A stretch of DNA of 64,000 bases from Planctomyces sp. (GCA_019636235.1 JAHBXW010000021.1:1-64000); one strand, 5' to 3'. Counted from the first letter of the stretch, positions 27,621 through 38,083 are shown. Translations and numbers: made by a program. The notes: generated by a model not told the origin, from the sequence alone.

Positions 27621-29471
27621 GTGAAGGAGAGTCCGTTGGAGATTGCCGGTTCGCAGACGGGTCCGCTGGCTGACGGCGCTCTCGGCCCGCGTGCCAACGG
27701 AGACGCGTGCCCCCCGGCGGACGTCCCTCGAACGGACGTCAAAGTCATCCCTGACTCTCCCGCGCTACGCGACCAGCTCAGGAGCGCGGCCGACCGCATC
27801 GCCGCCACGGCGGCGGCCGCCGCGCTGAGCCGCGAGGGGCTGGAGGAGGCCGGGCGCAGCCTCTTGTCGCGCTGCGGACTCGATGAGCGGCATCTCGGCT
27901 TCGCGATGGTGCTGCTGAACAACTCGCTCTGGAAGCGGTCGCTGCTGGCGGTGCCGTTCGAACGGCGGCTGCTGCTGACGCCGCAGCGGGTCGTGCATGC
28001 TCCGGATTGCAAGGCGGCGGGATCCTCCGGCGACGGGGATCGACCCGACGGATCATGCGACGCCTGCGCGCTGGAACGATGGCGGACCGTTGCCGAGCGA
28101 CTGGGTTATTCGGTGATCGCCTCGGACGGGTCTCCGGCGGCGCTGCGGCAGGTGCTGGAAGGCGCCGCGGACGGCATCGTGGGCATCGCCTCGCTGCAGG
28201 ACCTGGAGAAGGCGCTGGAACCGATCCTGCGAGCCGGCGTGCCGGCCTGGGCCGTGCCGCTGTGCAGCCACAACGGCGATCCGACGACGCTTCTGCGCGG
28301 CTGGATCGCGGATGTGCTGGACCGGTATGAAACTGCCGGCGGTTCCGAGCCGGCCGGGTATCTGCCCTTGATTCGCGCGGCGAACCGGCTGTTCCGGGAG
28401 GACTTTTCGCGGCTGCTGCCGCGCGTGCTGAGCGCGACGCCGGCCCAGGCGGCGTCCCCGTTGGGGATGACGGAAGACGTCGCGTACGATTGGCTGGCGA
28501 ACGGCGGCAAGCGGTTTCGTCCGTTCATTACGCTGGCCGCGTACGACGCGGCGACGGGGGGGCGTCGCAGCGGCGGAACGGCGGCGGAGTTCGAGCCGCT
28601 GCCTGACGCCGTGTGCCGGGTCGCGATGGCGATCGAGGCGTTCCACAAGGCGTCGCTCGTTCATGACGACATTCAGGACGACGACCTCTTCCGGTACGGC
28701 CGGGAGACGCTGCATCGCAGCCACGGCCTGGGGCCGGCGATCAACATCGGCGACTACCTGATCGGCCTGGGATACCGGCTGGTGAATTCCTGCCGCGCGG
28801 ACCTGGGAGCGGAGGTGGCGAGCGACATTCTGGGCAGCATGTCGCAGGCGCACCTCCGGTTGTGCGAGGGCCAGGGGGCGGAGATGGCCTGGCGGGATCG
28901 CCCCGACTGGTCGCTGACGGCCGCGGACGCCCTGGAAATTTACGCGCTCAAGACGTCTCCCGCATTCGAGGCGGCGCTGGATGCCGGGCTGCGGATGGCG
29001 TCGGCCTCCGAGACGGCCCGGCGGCTGGTCGGTCCGTTCTGCCGCGAACTGGGCATCGCGTTTCAGATTCTGAACGACCTCAAGGACTGGCAGGGGGATC
29101 GCGACAACAAGCTGGTGGCAGGGCAGGATGCGCTGGCCGTCCGCCCCACCGTCCTGCTCGCGCTGGCGCTCGACGCGGCGGGCGACGATCAGCGGCGGGA
29201 GATCCGGGAGCTGCTGGAATCCGATGCCGAAGACGAATTCCGGCTGAACCGGTTGCGGCGCGTGTTCCAGCAGGTGGGGGCGTTCGAATCGGCCCAGCGG
29301 CTGGTTGATTCCTCGCGACAGAAGGCACAGGCGCTGGCGGTGCAGTCGCCGGCCCCGGCGCTGCGGCGGCTGTTCGAGTTCCTGATTGCGACCGTCCTGG
29401 CGGACGAGACGCGGACGGGCGCCGCGAAAGATGAGCATCGCCGGACGCGTCCGGTGGTGCAGCCGGTATGA
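27621..29471 (+). CDS. DUF116-like domain fused to polyprenyl (isoprenyl) diphosphate synthase
   Basis: A 616-residue protein made of two parts. Residues about 110-235 resemble DUF116 proteins: 'RRLLLTPQRVVHAPDC' is followed by Cys residues at 130, 146 and 149, then 'AERLGYSVIASDGS', 'ADGIVGIASLQDLEKAL' and 'GVPAWAVPLCSHNGDPTTL'. Residues about 260-595 are a trans-prenyltransferase: 'YDWLANGGKRFRPFITLAA' (GGKRxRP), the first Asp-rich motif 'HDDIQDDD' (349-355), and the second 'ILNDLKDWQGDRDNK' with N-D-x-x-D. The enzyme part should elongate allylic diphosphates with isopentenyl diphosphate. Its start is a GTG at 27621. It is translationally coupled (ATGA) to the tRNA-dihydrouridine synthase gene. 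Confidence 0.82.
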   Translation: MKESPLEIAGSQTGPLADGALGPRANGDACPPADVPRTDVKVIPDSPALRDQLRSAADRIAATAAAAALSREGLEEAGRSLLSRCGLDERHLGFAMVLLNNSLWKRSLLAVPFERRLLLTPQRVVHAPDCKAAGSSGDGDRPDGSCDACALERWRTVAERLGYSVIASDGSPAALRQVLEGAADGIVGIASLQDLEKALEPILRAGVPAWAVPLCSHNGDPTTLLRGWIADVLDRYETAGGSEPAGYLPLIRAANRLFREDFSRLLPRVLSATPAQAASPLGMTEDVAYDWLANGGKRFRPFITLAAYDAATGGRRSGGTAAEFEPLPDAVCRVAMAIEAFHKASLVHDDIQDDDLFRYGRETLHRSHGLGPAINIGDYLIGLGYRLVNSCRADLGAEVASDILGSMSQAHLRLCEGQGAEMAWRDRPDWSLTAADALEIYALKTSPAFEAALDAGLRMASASETARRLVGPFCRELGIAFQILNDLKDWQGDRDNKLVAGQDALAVRPTVLLALALDAAGDDQRREIRELLESDAEDEFRLNRLRRVFQQVGAFESAQRLVDSSRQKAQALAVQSPAPALRRLFEFLIATVLADETRTGAAKDEHRRTRPVVQPV

Positions 29472-30553
29472 ACGCCGAGGCCCAGTCGCCGCGCGTGGCG
29501 CCGCGCCCGCTGTGTTACGGGGCCCTGGAGTTGCCGTCGCGCTATCTGCTGTCGCCGCTGGCGGGCTATACGAACCTGCCTTTCCGCCGCGTCGTCCGGG
29601 AACTCGGCGGCCTGGGACTGGCGACGACCGACCTGGTCAGCGCGCGGGGGCTGCTGGAGGGGAGCGCGAAGTCGCTGCAGCTCATCGAGAGCTGTCCGGA
29701 GGATCGGCCGTTCGCGGTGCAGTTGTTCGGCAGCGAGCCGGAGACGTTGTGCGACGCGGCTCAACTGCTTGTCGAGCGCGGCGTCGATTCCATCGACATC
29801 AATATGGGTTGCCCGGTGCGGCGGATCACCGCCGGGGGCGCCGGTTCGGCGATGCTGTGCCAGACCGACGCGACGCTGCGGCTGGTCCGGACGGTCGTCG
29901 AACGGACCCCCGTGCCGGTGACGGTGAAGATGCGGCTGGGCTGGGACGACTCACAGATCACCGCGCCGGAGTTCGCCCGCGAGTTCGCGCAACTTGGCGT
30001 GGCGGCGATCGCCGTGCACGGCCGGACGCGGGAGCAGGGATTCTCCGGGGCGGTCAACCGGGACGGAATCCGGCGGGTCGTCGAGGCAGCGCCGTCGATT
30101 CCGGTCATCGGCAATGGCGACATCCGCACGGTCGAGGATGCGGAGACGATGTTTCGCGAAACGGGCTGTGCCGGAATTTCGATCGGCCGCGGGGCGCTCG
30201 CGAACCCCTGGATCTTCCGGCAACTCGTGGAGAGGGAGACGTCGGGTCGATGCTCGCCGCCCGGCAACTTCGAGGAGCGACTCGCGCTGCTGCGGCGTCA
30301 GTTCGGCTTTCTGAGCGATCAGATCGGCGAGCGGCGGGCCGTGTCCATGTTTCGAAAGATGGGACACTGGTACCTGAAGGCGATGCGGGTGCGTGCGTCG
30401 CTCCGCAACCAGTTTCAGATCGCACAGAACCGGGGCGAGCTCGAACAGGCGCTGGCGGAAATCGCCGCCGCAGGCCCCAGCACGGGCAACCGGACCGGGC
30501 TGCTGCCGGAGATGCATGTCGCGGTGCCCTCGGGGCCGGTCGATCGCTGGTGA
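29468..30553 (+). CDS. tRNA-dihydrouridine synthase (Dus family, DusB-like)
   Basis: A 361-residue FMN enzyme that reduces uridines in the tRNA D-loop. It starts after an ATGA overlap with the prenyl synthase gene. Signatures: 'YLLSPLAGYTNLPFRRVV', 'AVQLFGSEPETLCDAAQLL', the catalytic Cys in 'IDINMGCPVRRITAGGAGSA', 'TVKMRLGWDD', 'VAAIAVHGRTREQGFSG' and 'PVIGNGDIRTVEDAETM'. The C-terminal helical tRNA-binding domain is present ('SMFRKMGHWYLKAM'). DusB-like is the best subfamily guess. Confidence 0.93.
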   Translation: MNAEAQSPRVAPRPLCYGALELPSRYLLSPLAGYTNLPFRRVVRELGGLGLATTDLVSARGLLEGSAKSLQLIESCPEDRPFAVQLFGSEPETLCDAAQLLVERGVDSIDINMGCPVRRITAGGAGSAMLCQTDATLRLVRTVVERTPVPVTVKMRLGWDDSQITAPEFAREFAQLGVAAIAVHGRTREQGFSGAVNRDGIRRVVEAAPSIPVIGNGDIRTVEDAETMFRETGCAGISIGRGALANPWIFRQLVERETSGRCSPPGNFEERLALLRRQFGFLSDQIGERRAVSMFRKMGHWYLKAMRVRASLRNQFQIAQNRGELEQALAEIAAAGPSTGNRTGLLPEMHVAVPSGPVDRW

Positions 30554-31109
30554 GAGATCGATCGTCGAGGGAAGTCGCGTCACTGGGGCGAGACTTGCAG
30601 CGGCAATCGGCCATTGACGGAGCGACCGACTGACGCGGTGTGAAGCCGCAGGCCGGGCCACCGCTGCGCTCCGGGACGTGCCACCTAACCGGGACGTGCC
30701 GTAGGGTGGCGTCGAGCCGTGAGCCCGTCAGGGCGAAGCGGCGACGACCCACCAACCACGACGCATCGCCCCCGAGGGGATAAACCCCTCGGCTCAAGCG
30801 CGTGGGCGCCACGGCCGGCTTGTCCGACCGTGTTTCGTTCTGCGGGGGCGCCCCGGGAACTCGATCGCTCGTGTGCCGTGAACCGCGTCCGACGGCGGAG
30901 CCGTCGGCTTGGGGACGTGCGGATCGATGACAATTCACCCGCCCGCGATGGCCGTTGACCAATCTCCTTCGCGACCGGTGTGCGCCCGGGGCCGGAACCG
31001 ACCGCAGCGACCTCGCCCAACGAAAACGCGACGGCCGGGAAGTTCCCGACCGCCGCGCTGATCCCCGTATGTCCCGAGCGGCCCGCGCGAAGCGAGCCGT
31101 CCATCAGCA
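30554..31109. repeat. Non-coding stretch with direct repeats and a strong hairpin
   Basis: No convincing gene is seen in these 556 bases. CCGGGACGTGCC occurs twice (30671-30682 and 30689-30700), and CCGAGGGG-ATAAA-CCCCTCGG (30772-30792) is a perfect 8-base-pair hairpin. The surrounding 'GTAGGGTGGCGTCGAGC' text looks like the kind of dispersed intergenic repeat found in many high-GC bacteria. It separates the convergent dihydrouridine synthase and DUF1559 genes, so the hairpin could also serve as a terminator. Confidence 0.5.
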
Positions 31110-32255
<1,146 letters not shown>

Positions 32256-32711
32256 GGGTCAGTCTCCAGAAACCTCGGACACGGGACGTGGCGACGCGCC
32301 CCTTTCAGCCGTCCGGCAACGGACCAGCAAAGAGACGCCTCGGGGATACTTACGGCTCAGGAATTCTTACGACACGACAGGCGGAACTGCGGGGCGGAAA
32401 CCCGGGGCTGTCGCCGGCTGCCAACGCCGACAACACACTCGAACTTTCGGCCTCGATGACTCCTGCAGCGAATCGCAGCAGACTGGAAGAGAACCTTCAA
32501 CAGTATGTCGCGTTTTTGCTCACTCGGACAGGAAAAATTTGAGCAACTTGTTGCGTTTTATGGATTTGTAACGCGAATTGTCGCCCCGAGACTGAAGGTG
32601 GCATTTCCCGTGCCGGCTGCTGCCGGAATCAGGAGCCGGGAACTCGAGACCTGGAACACGATTCCTCCACTAGACGTCCCGCCGCATGTGCATTACAGTC
32701 GTAATACAGCA
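32256..32711. other. Intergenic region between divergent DUF1559 and GntR genes
   Basis: 456 bases between divergent genes. There are A+T-rich patches around 32505-32580 that could hold promoters, and the palindrome annotated at 32689-32708. An 84-codon frame at 32288-32542 has no recognisable features and is not called. Confidence 0.4.
32689..32708. promoter_or_regulatory. Operator-like palindrome just before the GntR gene
   Basis: TGcATTAC-AGTC-GTAATaCA is an inverted repeat with one mismatched pair, ending three bases before the start codon at 32712. Its position suggests autoregulation by the GntR protein. A -10-like TACAGT overlaps it (32694-32699) with TAGACG 17 bases upstream, so binding would block transcription or translation. 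This is inferred from position and symmetry. Confidence 0.5.
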
Positions 32712-33107
32712 ATGCAAAAGCTCCCGGCGATCTTCGAAATCCAGCCCTCATCCGGCCTGCCGATCTACCGGCAGATCATCGACCAGATCTGGGCCCTCAT
32801 CGCCAGCGGCCGCTGGCCTGCCGGCACCATGCTCCCCTCCGTCCGCCAAATGGCCTCGGAACTCGAAATCAACATGATGACCGTCTCCAAGGCCTACAGC
32901 CGCCTCGAACGGGACGGGCTCGTCGAACGGCTCCGCGGTTCCGGAATGCGCGTCCTCGAACAGTCGCTCGACGGCCGGCTCAGCGAACGCAAGACCCAGC
33001 TCCGGCCGCTCGCCGAATCGCTGGTCACGCGGGGGCATCAACTGCAGTTGACGGACGAACAGATCGTTGCGGCGGTTCAGGCCTGCCTGGAGGAGCGACG
33101 TCGATGA
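32712..33107 (+). CDS. GntR-family regulator, YtrA type
   Basis: A 131-residue repressor with an N-terminal winged helix: 'LPIYRQIIDQIWALIASGRW', 'GTMLPSVRQMASELEINMMT' and 'VSKAYSRLERDGLVERLRGSG' are the GntR helix-turn-helix and wing. The short C-terminal helical part without a ligand-binding domain is typical of the YtrA subfamily, which controls ABC transporter operons. The gene overlaps the following ABC ATPase gene by four bases (ATGA). Confidence 0.92.
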   Translation: MQKLPAIFEIQPSSGLPIYRQIIDQIWALIASGRWPAGTMLPSVRQMASELEINMMTVSKAYSRLERDGLVERLRGSGMRVLEQSLDGRLSERKTQLRPLAESLVTRGHQLQLTDEQIVAAVQACLEERRR

Positions 33108-34030
33108 GACCTGTGATCGAACTGGCGGGCGTCGAGAAGTCCTTCAAACGCACCGCCGTGCTGCGGGGCGCGACTCTGTCCGTTCCCGAAGGTTGCGTGG
33201 TCGGCCTGTTGGGCACGAATGGCGCGGGCAAGTCGACGCTCATCAAGTGTCTGCTGGGACTGCTCCGCACGGACGCGGGCAGCGCGCGCGTCCTGGGAGA
33301 AGACGCCTGGAACCTGTCCCCCGAGGTCAAGCAGCAACTGGGGTACGTGCCGCAGGAGGCGCAGTTTTACGCCTGGATGAAGGTGCGCCAGATCGTCGCC
33401 TACTGGGGCACGTTCTACAGGCACTGGGACCGGGCCTGGGTCGAGCTGCTTCTGGACCGCTGGGAACTGCCCCGGGACCGCCGCGTGGGACCGCTGTCGC
33501 CGGGCCAGCAGCAGCGGCTGGCGCTCGTCCTGGCGCTGGGGCACCGGCCGCGGCTGCTGGTGCTCGATGAACCGATGGCGGCGCTCGATCCGATCGGCCG
33601 CCGGGAGACGCTGGGGTCGCTCGTGGATCTGCAGAACGAGGGCGACCGGACGACGCTGTTCTCAACGCACATTCTCAGCGACCTGGAACGCGTGGCGACG
33701 CACATCGCGATTCTGGCGGAAGGCCGGATCGCATGTTTCGACGAACTCGATGCGCTCAAGGATCGCGTCAAACGGTTGCGGGTCGTCTCCGAGTCGGACC
33801 TGCCGCTGTCGTTTTCGGTGCCGGGATCGTTGCGGACGGAGCGGTCCGGCCGGCAGGCGCTGGTCGCGGTCGCGAATCTCGATGATGCGCTGCTGCGGTC
33901 GCTGCGCGAAACGTGGCGGGCGGACGTGCTCGTCGAGGACCTGAATCTCGAAGAGATTTTCATCGAACTCAGCGGCCGGGGGCGGTCCCGCACCGCGGAC
34001 CTCGCTGCACAATCGACGCTGGGCGAGTGA
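33104..34030 (+). CDS. ABC transporter ATP-binding protein
   Basis: A 308-residue ABC ATPase: Walker A 'GTNGAGKST' (about residue 38), Q-loop 'YVPQEAQFYAW', signature 'LSPGQQQRLALVLAL', Walker B 'LLVLDEPMAALDP' and the His switch 'LFSTHILSDLE'. The signature reads LSPGQ rather than LSGGQ. Beyond the ATPase domain, a C-terminal domain of about 80 residues is present, as in other YtrA-linked or multidrug/antibiotic-type exporters. It follows the GntR gene with a four-base overlap and precedes the membrane protein gene at 34076. Confidence 0.93.
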   Translation: MRPVIELAGVEKSFKRTAVLRGATLSVPEGCVVGLLGTNGAGKSTLIKCLLGLLRTDAGSARVLGEDAWNLSPEVKQQLGYVPQEAQFYAWMKVRQIVAYWGTFYRHWDRAWVELLLDRWELPRDRRVGPLSPGQQQRLALVLALGHRPRLLVLDEPMAALDPIGRRETLGSLVDLQNEGDRTTLFSTHILSDLERVATHIAILAEGRIACFDELDALKDRVKRLRVVSESDLPLSFSVPGSLRTERSGRQALVAVANLDDALLRSLRETWRADVLVEDLNLEEIFIELSGRGRSRTADLAAQSTLGE

Positions 34031-34075
34031 GCCCCGACGGCCCGTTTTCCAGTCTCCGTTCCGGAGGAAACGCTG

Positions 34076-35560
34076 ATGTTCGCCCAGCTCCGATCGGTTC
34101 TGTGGTCGTACGCGACGCAGCCGTTCAACTGGATCGTGTGCCCGCTCGTGTTGGCTCTGTACGGCTGGATGGCCGTCTTGTTCCAACCGCTGCAGGGAGA
34201 ACAAGTCCCCGCGCTGGGCATCGTGGCCGTTTATGGCGTGCTCATGGCGCATGCGAGCATCGCGGTGCAGTTGGTACTGCAGTTCTCAGCTCCCTGCTCA
34301 CGGCTGTTGCCTGGCTTTGCACGCCCGCACTTCGTCGTCGCGGGAGTGCTGTGGATGCTGTTCACAATGGCCACCGTGCTGCTGATGACGCGCATGGGCG
34401 CAGCCCCGCTGGGTACGATGGCCTTTATCGCGGCGCCCACAGGCGTGTTGGCCCTGGCGTCGGTTGCCGTGAGCGCGTTGCAGACGAGAATCGGCGTTGC
34501 GCTGCGCGGCTTGGAGGTGTTGTTGCTCCTTGTCGTGATGTTCGCCGCCGCCTTCAGGCGGGACGAAATAATCCACTTCCTGGAAGCGCCTGTCCCGTGG
34601 CTGGCGGCAGCCGTTCTCGCGGGAACCGCGGCCAGTTGCGCAGCGGCCGGACGGAGGCTGATGCGTCTCCATCAGGATCTCGCGGAATTCGGACTGGACC
34701 ACAACGGGCTCTTTCCGAATCGCAAGTTGCAAGCGAGACGCCTCGCCCGAATCGAGCGCGCAGCATCGCGCGGATCGTTCGCCCTCGGCCTGTTCTCCCT
34801 GCAGGAGCGGCGATTGGAAGCGGTCCTCCGCGCGCCGTCAGCGGCGGGACCGGTTGCCCGCTGGCGCGTCGCGGCGTCGACTCCGATATCCGCGCTGATG
34901 CTCGTGCTGGCAATCGGCCCCTGGATTGTCGCCAGCGTCGTGTTGATCGTCCTGTGCCTTGTGGGGTTCGCCGAACAGATGCTGGCGCGTGTAGGAACGG
35001 CTCCCCGTTTGGGGTTTGCCGAATTCGTTCCCCTGACCAGTGTGATCGGCTGCGGTCTCTCGGTTGGGACGAGCGTCATGATGGGCGGCGCCGCGCTGTC
35101 CCGCCGGGGGCTTCTTGCGCAGGAATTGTTGCGTCCGGTGACGCGGGACGAGTTTCGCCGGACGCTCTGCCTGGGCCTGCTGGCGGACCTATGGCCCTGT
35201 TGCGTGGCGGCGCTGATTTGGGGCGGGCTCGCCTGGGCGATCAACGCGGGACCGCGGCTGGGCGTGCCGGCCATCGATACGCATCTCATCCTGCTGATGT
35301 TAGCGATCCTGGCGATGACGGCCGGGATGACGCTGTGGCTGATGTCGGTCGGTGCATCGCAGTGGCAGGCCATGATGGTCCTGTATCTGCTGAGCATTCC
35401 CCTGATGTTCATCGAAGGCGCCCTCTTCGGGAGACTGGGACCTGAGGAGCAGGCGTGGCGCTGGGCGTCCGTGGGCGTGTTGGCTGCGGCCGCCGCGATC
35501 GCCGCTGTTGCCGGCTGGCATCGCTTCTCGCGCACGGAATGGGGCCGCTTGCGGGGCTGA
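34076..35560 (+). CDS. Integral membrane protein, probable permease of the adjacent ABC exporter
   Basis: A 494-residue protein with roughly ten hydrophobic segments and a hydrophilic stretch around residues 195-270. No conserved motif recognised. It lies 45 bases downstream of the ABC ATPase gene (GGAGGAAACGCTG just before its ATG), so it is most simply the membrane partner of that ATPase under GntR control. The substrate is unknown. Confidence 0.7.
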   Translation: MFAQLRSVLWSYATQPFNWIVCPLVLALYGWMAVLFQPLQGEQVPALGIVAVYGVLMAHASIAVQLVLQFSAPCSRLLPGFARPHFVVAGVLWMLFTMATVLLMTRMGAAPLGTMAFIAAPTGVLALASVAVSALQTRIGVALRGLEVLLLLVVMFAAAFRRDEIIHFLEAPVPWLAAAVLAGTAASCAAAGRRLMRLHQDLAEFGLDHNGLFPNRKLQARRLARIERAASRGSFALGLFSLQERRLEAVLRAPSAAGPVARWRVAASTPISALMLVLAIGPWIVASVVLIVLCLVGFAEQMLARVGTAPRLGFAEFVPLTSVIGCGLSVGTSVMMGGAALSRRGLLAQELLRPVTRDEFRRTLCLGLLADLWPCCVAALIWGGLAWAINAGPRLGVPAIDTHLILLMLAILAMTAGMTLWLMSVGASQWQAMMVLYLLSIPLMFIEGALFGRLGPEEQAWRWASVGVLAAAAAIAAVAGWHRFSRTEWGRLRG

Positions 35561-35600
35561 CGCGGAGTGGCCGCTGCCGCACGGGCCGGTCTGATCCGCG

Positions 35601-36836
35601 CTATTCTCCCGCGCGGCGATAGACGGCCGCCTCGAAAATCCGGCCGCGACGAACGCGCCGCACGACAAACTCCAGCGGTCCGACGCGACAACTGTCCCCC
35701 GGACGGGGCGGCTGCTCCAGCCGCTCGAGCAGCCAGGCCGACGTCGCCAGGTTCGCTGCCGGCAGTTCGACGCCCGTGCTCTCCGCGACCTCGCTGACCG
35801 GCGTCCCGCCGCCGACCATCCACGTCCCGCCGGTCAGCGAATGCAGCATCCGCGGCAGCCGGTCGAACTCGTCCTCCAGTTCCCCCACCAGCTCCTCGAC
35901 GACATCTTCGAACGTCACCAGCCCCAGCGTCCGGCCTTCGGCGCTGCGGACGATCGCCATGTGCACGTGCTCGCTGACGAACCCCTGCAGCAGCGCGGCG
36001 GCGGAACTGCCGGGCCGCACGAACCGCACGGGCCGGATGATGCCCAGAAAGCCCGGCGCCTGCGGGTTGGTGCGCATCGAGTAAATCATCTCCTTGAAGT
36101 TGACGTACCCCACGACGCGATCCGGATCCCCCTCTTCGCAGACGGGAAACCGTGTGTGCGCTTCGACGTGCGCCGTCAGGATGGCCTCGCTCAAAGTCTG
36201 GGTCGTCGACAGAAAACTGACCTGCTCGGCGGGGATCATCAGCTCCTCGACCGGCAGGTGCGACATCCGGGAAGCCCCCTGGATGATCCGCTCCTGGTAG
36301 GGGCTGATCTGGTTCGTGAGCCGCGCCAGTCCCGCAAGGGCGGCGATTTCCTCGACGGTGGCCTGGTGCTGGTCGGTTCGGCCCCGGCCCTCGAACGGCC
36401 GGTTGACCCACCGCACGACATGCAGCAGCGGCGTGAACGCGACGACCATCATGCTCAGCGGCCGGGCGATCAGCGTCGCGATCTCGCGGTTGTACCGGAC
36501 CCCCATCGTCTTCGGCAGGATCTCGGTGAACTGCAGCATCAGCAGCGTGAAGATCAGCGAGAACAGGAGAATCCACTGGTCGCCGAACAGGTCGTCGAAC
36601 TGGGCTCCGGCGATCGACGCCCCGATGGTGTGCGCCGCCGTGTTGAGCATCAGGATCACGGCGATCGGCCGCTCGACGTTCGACTTGAACTTCTGCCAGA
36701 TCATCCCCACGGTTGGCCGCGCTCGCGACATCTCAGCAATCTGCGTCGGCGTGAGGCTGAGCAGCGTCGCCTCCATCAGCGAACAGATCGCGGAGATCGA
36801 CAACGCCAGGATGACGCTCAGGAGAAACACCGACAT
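35601..36836 (-). CDS. CNNM/CorC-type membrane protein with CBS domains
   Basis: A 411-residue protein. The N-terminal DUF21 transmembrane domain starts 'MSVFLLSVILALSISAICS' and includes 'SLMEATLLSLTPTQIAEM' and 'FTEILPKTMGVRYN'. Then come a CBS domain pair (about residues 200-330, with 'VEELMIPAEQV' and 'LVTFEDVVEELVGELEDEFD') and a C-terminal CorC/HlyC-type domain. Relatives are implicated in magnesium export or sensing. The ATG at 36836 gives the standard start; the upstream codons are not conserved-looking. Confidence 0.9.
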   Translation of the reverse strand: MSVFLLSVILALSISAICSLMEATLLSLTPTQIAEMSRARPTVGMIWQKFKSNVERPIAVILMLNTAAHTIGASIAGAQFDDLFGDQWILLFSLIFTLLMLQFTEILPKTMGVRYNREIATLIARPLSMMVVAFTPLLHVVRWVNRPFEGRGRTDQHQATVEEIAALAGLARLTNQISPYQERIIQGASRMSHLPVEELMIPAEQVSFLSTTQTLSEAILTAHVEAHTRFPVCEEGDPDRVVGYVNFKEMIYSMRTNPQAPGFLGIIRPVRFVRPGSSAAALLQGFVSEHVHMAIVRSAEGRTLGLVTFEDVVEELVGELEDEFDRLPRMLHSLTGGTWMVGGGTPVSEVAESTGVELPAANLATSAWLLERLEQPPRPGDSCRVGPLEFVVRRVRRGRIFEAAVYRRAGE

Positions 36837-36994
36837 CAGCAGCCACCTCGTGAGGATGAAATCGGCCCCATGGTGAGAACTGGAAGTGTGCGACGCCAGC
36901 GACGTCCCCCGTGCGAGGCGTCCGCGCGGGCCGCTGCGCAGCCGGCTTCTGCGGTCAATCGACGTTGTCCGGCGTTCGGGGTATCGTCCACGGC

Positions 36995-38083
36995 ATGCCT
37001 GAAGTCCCCACGTCGAGCGCCGCAATGCCCGTTTTCACTGTCGATCAGCTTCGCGAACTGGGCCGTTCCCTGTTGATGGCCGCTGGCACGCCTCCGGCCG
37101 CCGCGGAGACCGTCGCCGAGGAGCTCGCCCAGGCGAACCTCGTCGGACACGACAGCCATGGCGTGATGCGGCTCGTGCAGTACGTGCAGATGATCCACGA
37201 CGGCTTTGTGAAGCCGACGGCGGCGCTGGAGGTCATTCAGCATGGCCCGGGCTATGCCGTTCTGGACGCGCACTTCAGCCTGGGCCAGGTGGCCGCGGCG
37301 AAGGCGCTGGAGCTGGGCCTTGAGCAGGCCCAGGCGGTGGGCACGGCGACCATCCTGGTGCGCAATTGCAATCACGTGGGGCGGCTGGGGTCGTACGGCG
37401 AGCAGGCGGCTCGTCGGGGGTGCCTGGCGCTGATGGCGGTCAACGCGCCCGGTCCGGGAGGGGTGGCGCCGTTCGGCGGGATCGATCGCAGGCTGGGGAC
37501 GAACCCGATCTGCATGGCCGCTCCCCGCGGCGACGGGGCGGTTGTCCTGGACATGACGACAAGCGCGACCGCCGAGGGGAAGCTGCGAGTCGCCTTCCAG
37601 AAGGGGGAACCGATCGGCGAGGGGCTGCTGATCAATTCGTGCGGCGAGGCGTCGATCAATCCGGCGGATTTCTACGCGAATCCATGCGGCGCGATACTGC
37701 CGCTGGGGGGCGGGATGGGGCACAAGGGGTTCGGGCTGGCGGTGATGATCGACATTTTCTGCGGCATTCTGTCGGGCAGCGGCGTGGCGCGGACCGACCT
37801 GCCGCGCGGGGCGAATGGGGTGTGGCTGCAACTGCTGGAGATCGAGCGGTTCCTGCCGCGGAGCGTGTACGACATGTGGATGGACCGCTACGTGGCGCAT
37901 CTCAAGGACTGCCGGCTGCAGCCGGGGTGCGCCGAGATTCTGCTTCCCGGAGAGATCGAGCAGCGGCGACGGGCGGAGCGCGAGCGGGACGGCATACCGA
38001 TTCCCGAGGAGACGCTGCGTCAGATTCTGGAGACGGCGTCCCGGCTGGGGGCGGACGTGTCGTTCCTGTCTGTCGAGGGCTAG
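36995..38083 (+). CDS. Malate/L-lactate dehydrogenase family oxidoreductase
   Basis: A 362-residue NAD(P)-dependent dehydrogenase of the Ldh2/YiaK-type family (not the classical LDH/MDH fold). 'LVGHDSHGVMRLVQYV' contains the catalytic His; 'VRNCNHVGRLGSYGEQAA', 'GTNPICMAAPRG' and 'GGGMGHKGFGLAVMIDIFCG' are family signatures. The substrate could be malate, lactate, ureidoglycolate or a related 2-hydroxy acid. The ATG at 36995 is preferred; another at 37025 is possible. Confidence 0.88.
   Translation: MPEVPTSSAAMPVFTVDQLRELGRSLLMAAGTPPAAAETVAEELAQANLVGHDSHGVMRLVQYVQMIHDGFVKPTAALEVIQHGPGYAVLDAHFSLGQVAAAKALELGLEQAQAVGTATILVRNCNHVGRLGSYGEQAARRGCLALMAVNAPGPGGVAPFGGIDRRLGTNPICMAAPRGDGAVVLDMTTSATAEGKLRVAFQKGEPIGEGLLINSCGEASINPADFYANPCGAILPLGGGMGHKGFGLAVMIDIFCGILSGSGVARTDLPRGANGVWLQLLEIERFLPRSVYDMWMDRYVAHLKDCRLQPGCAEILLPGEIEQRRRAERERDGIPIPEETLRQILETASRLGADVSFLSVEG

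Noticed and set aside
30719-30958. 79-codon frame in the repeat-bearing gap
   Set aside because: Low-complexity Arg/Pro/Ser sequence over repeats, with no ribosome binding site and no family resemblance.
32288-32542. 84-codon frame upstream of the GntR gene
   Set aside because: Its C-terminal helix-like sequence attracted attention, but there is no ribosome binding site or conserved motif, and it lies within a probable promoter region.
34672-36576. 634-codon minus-strand frame across the ABC membrane protein and CBS-domain protein
   Set aside because: It overlaps two well supported genes in other frames and has shadow-type composition.
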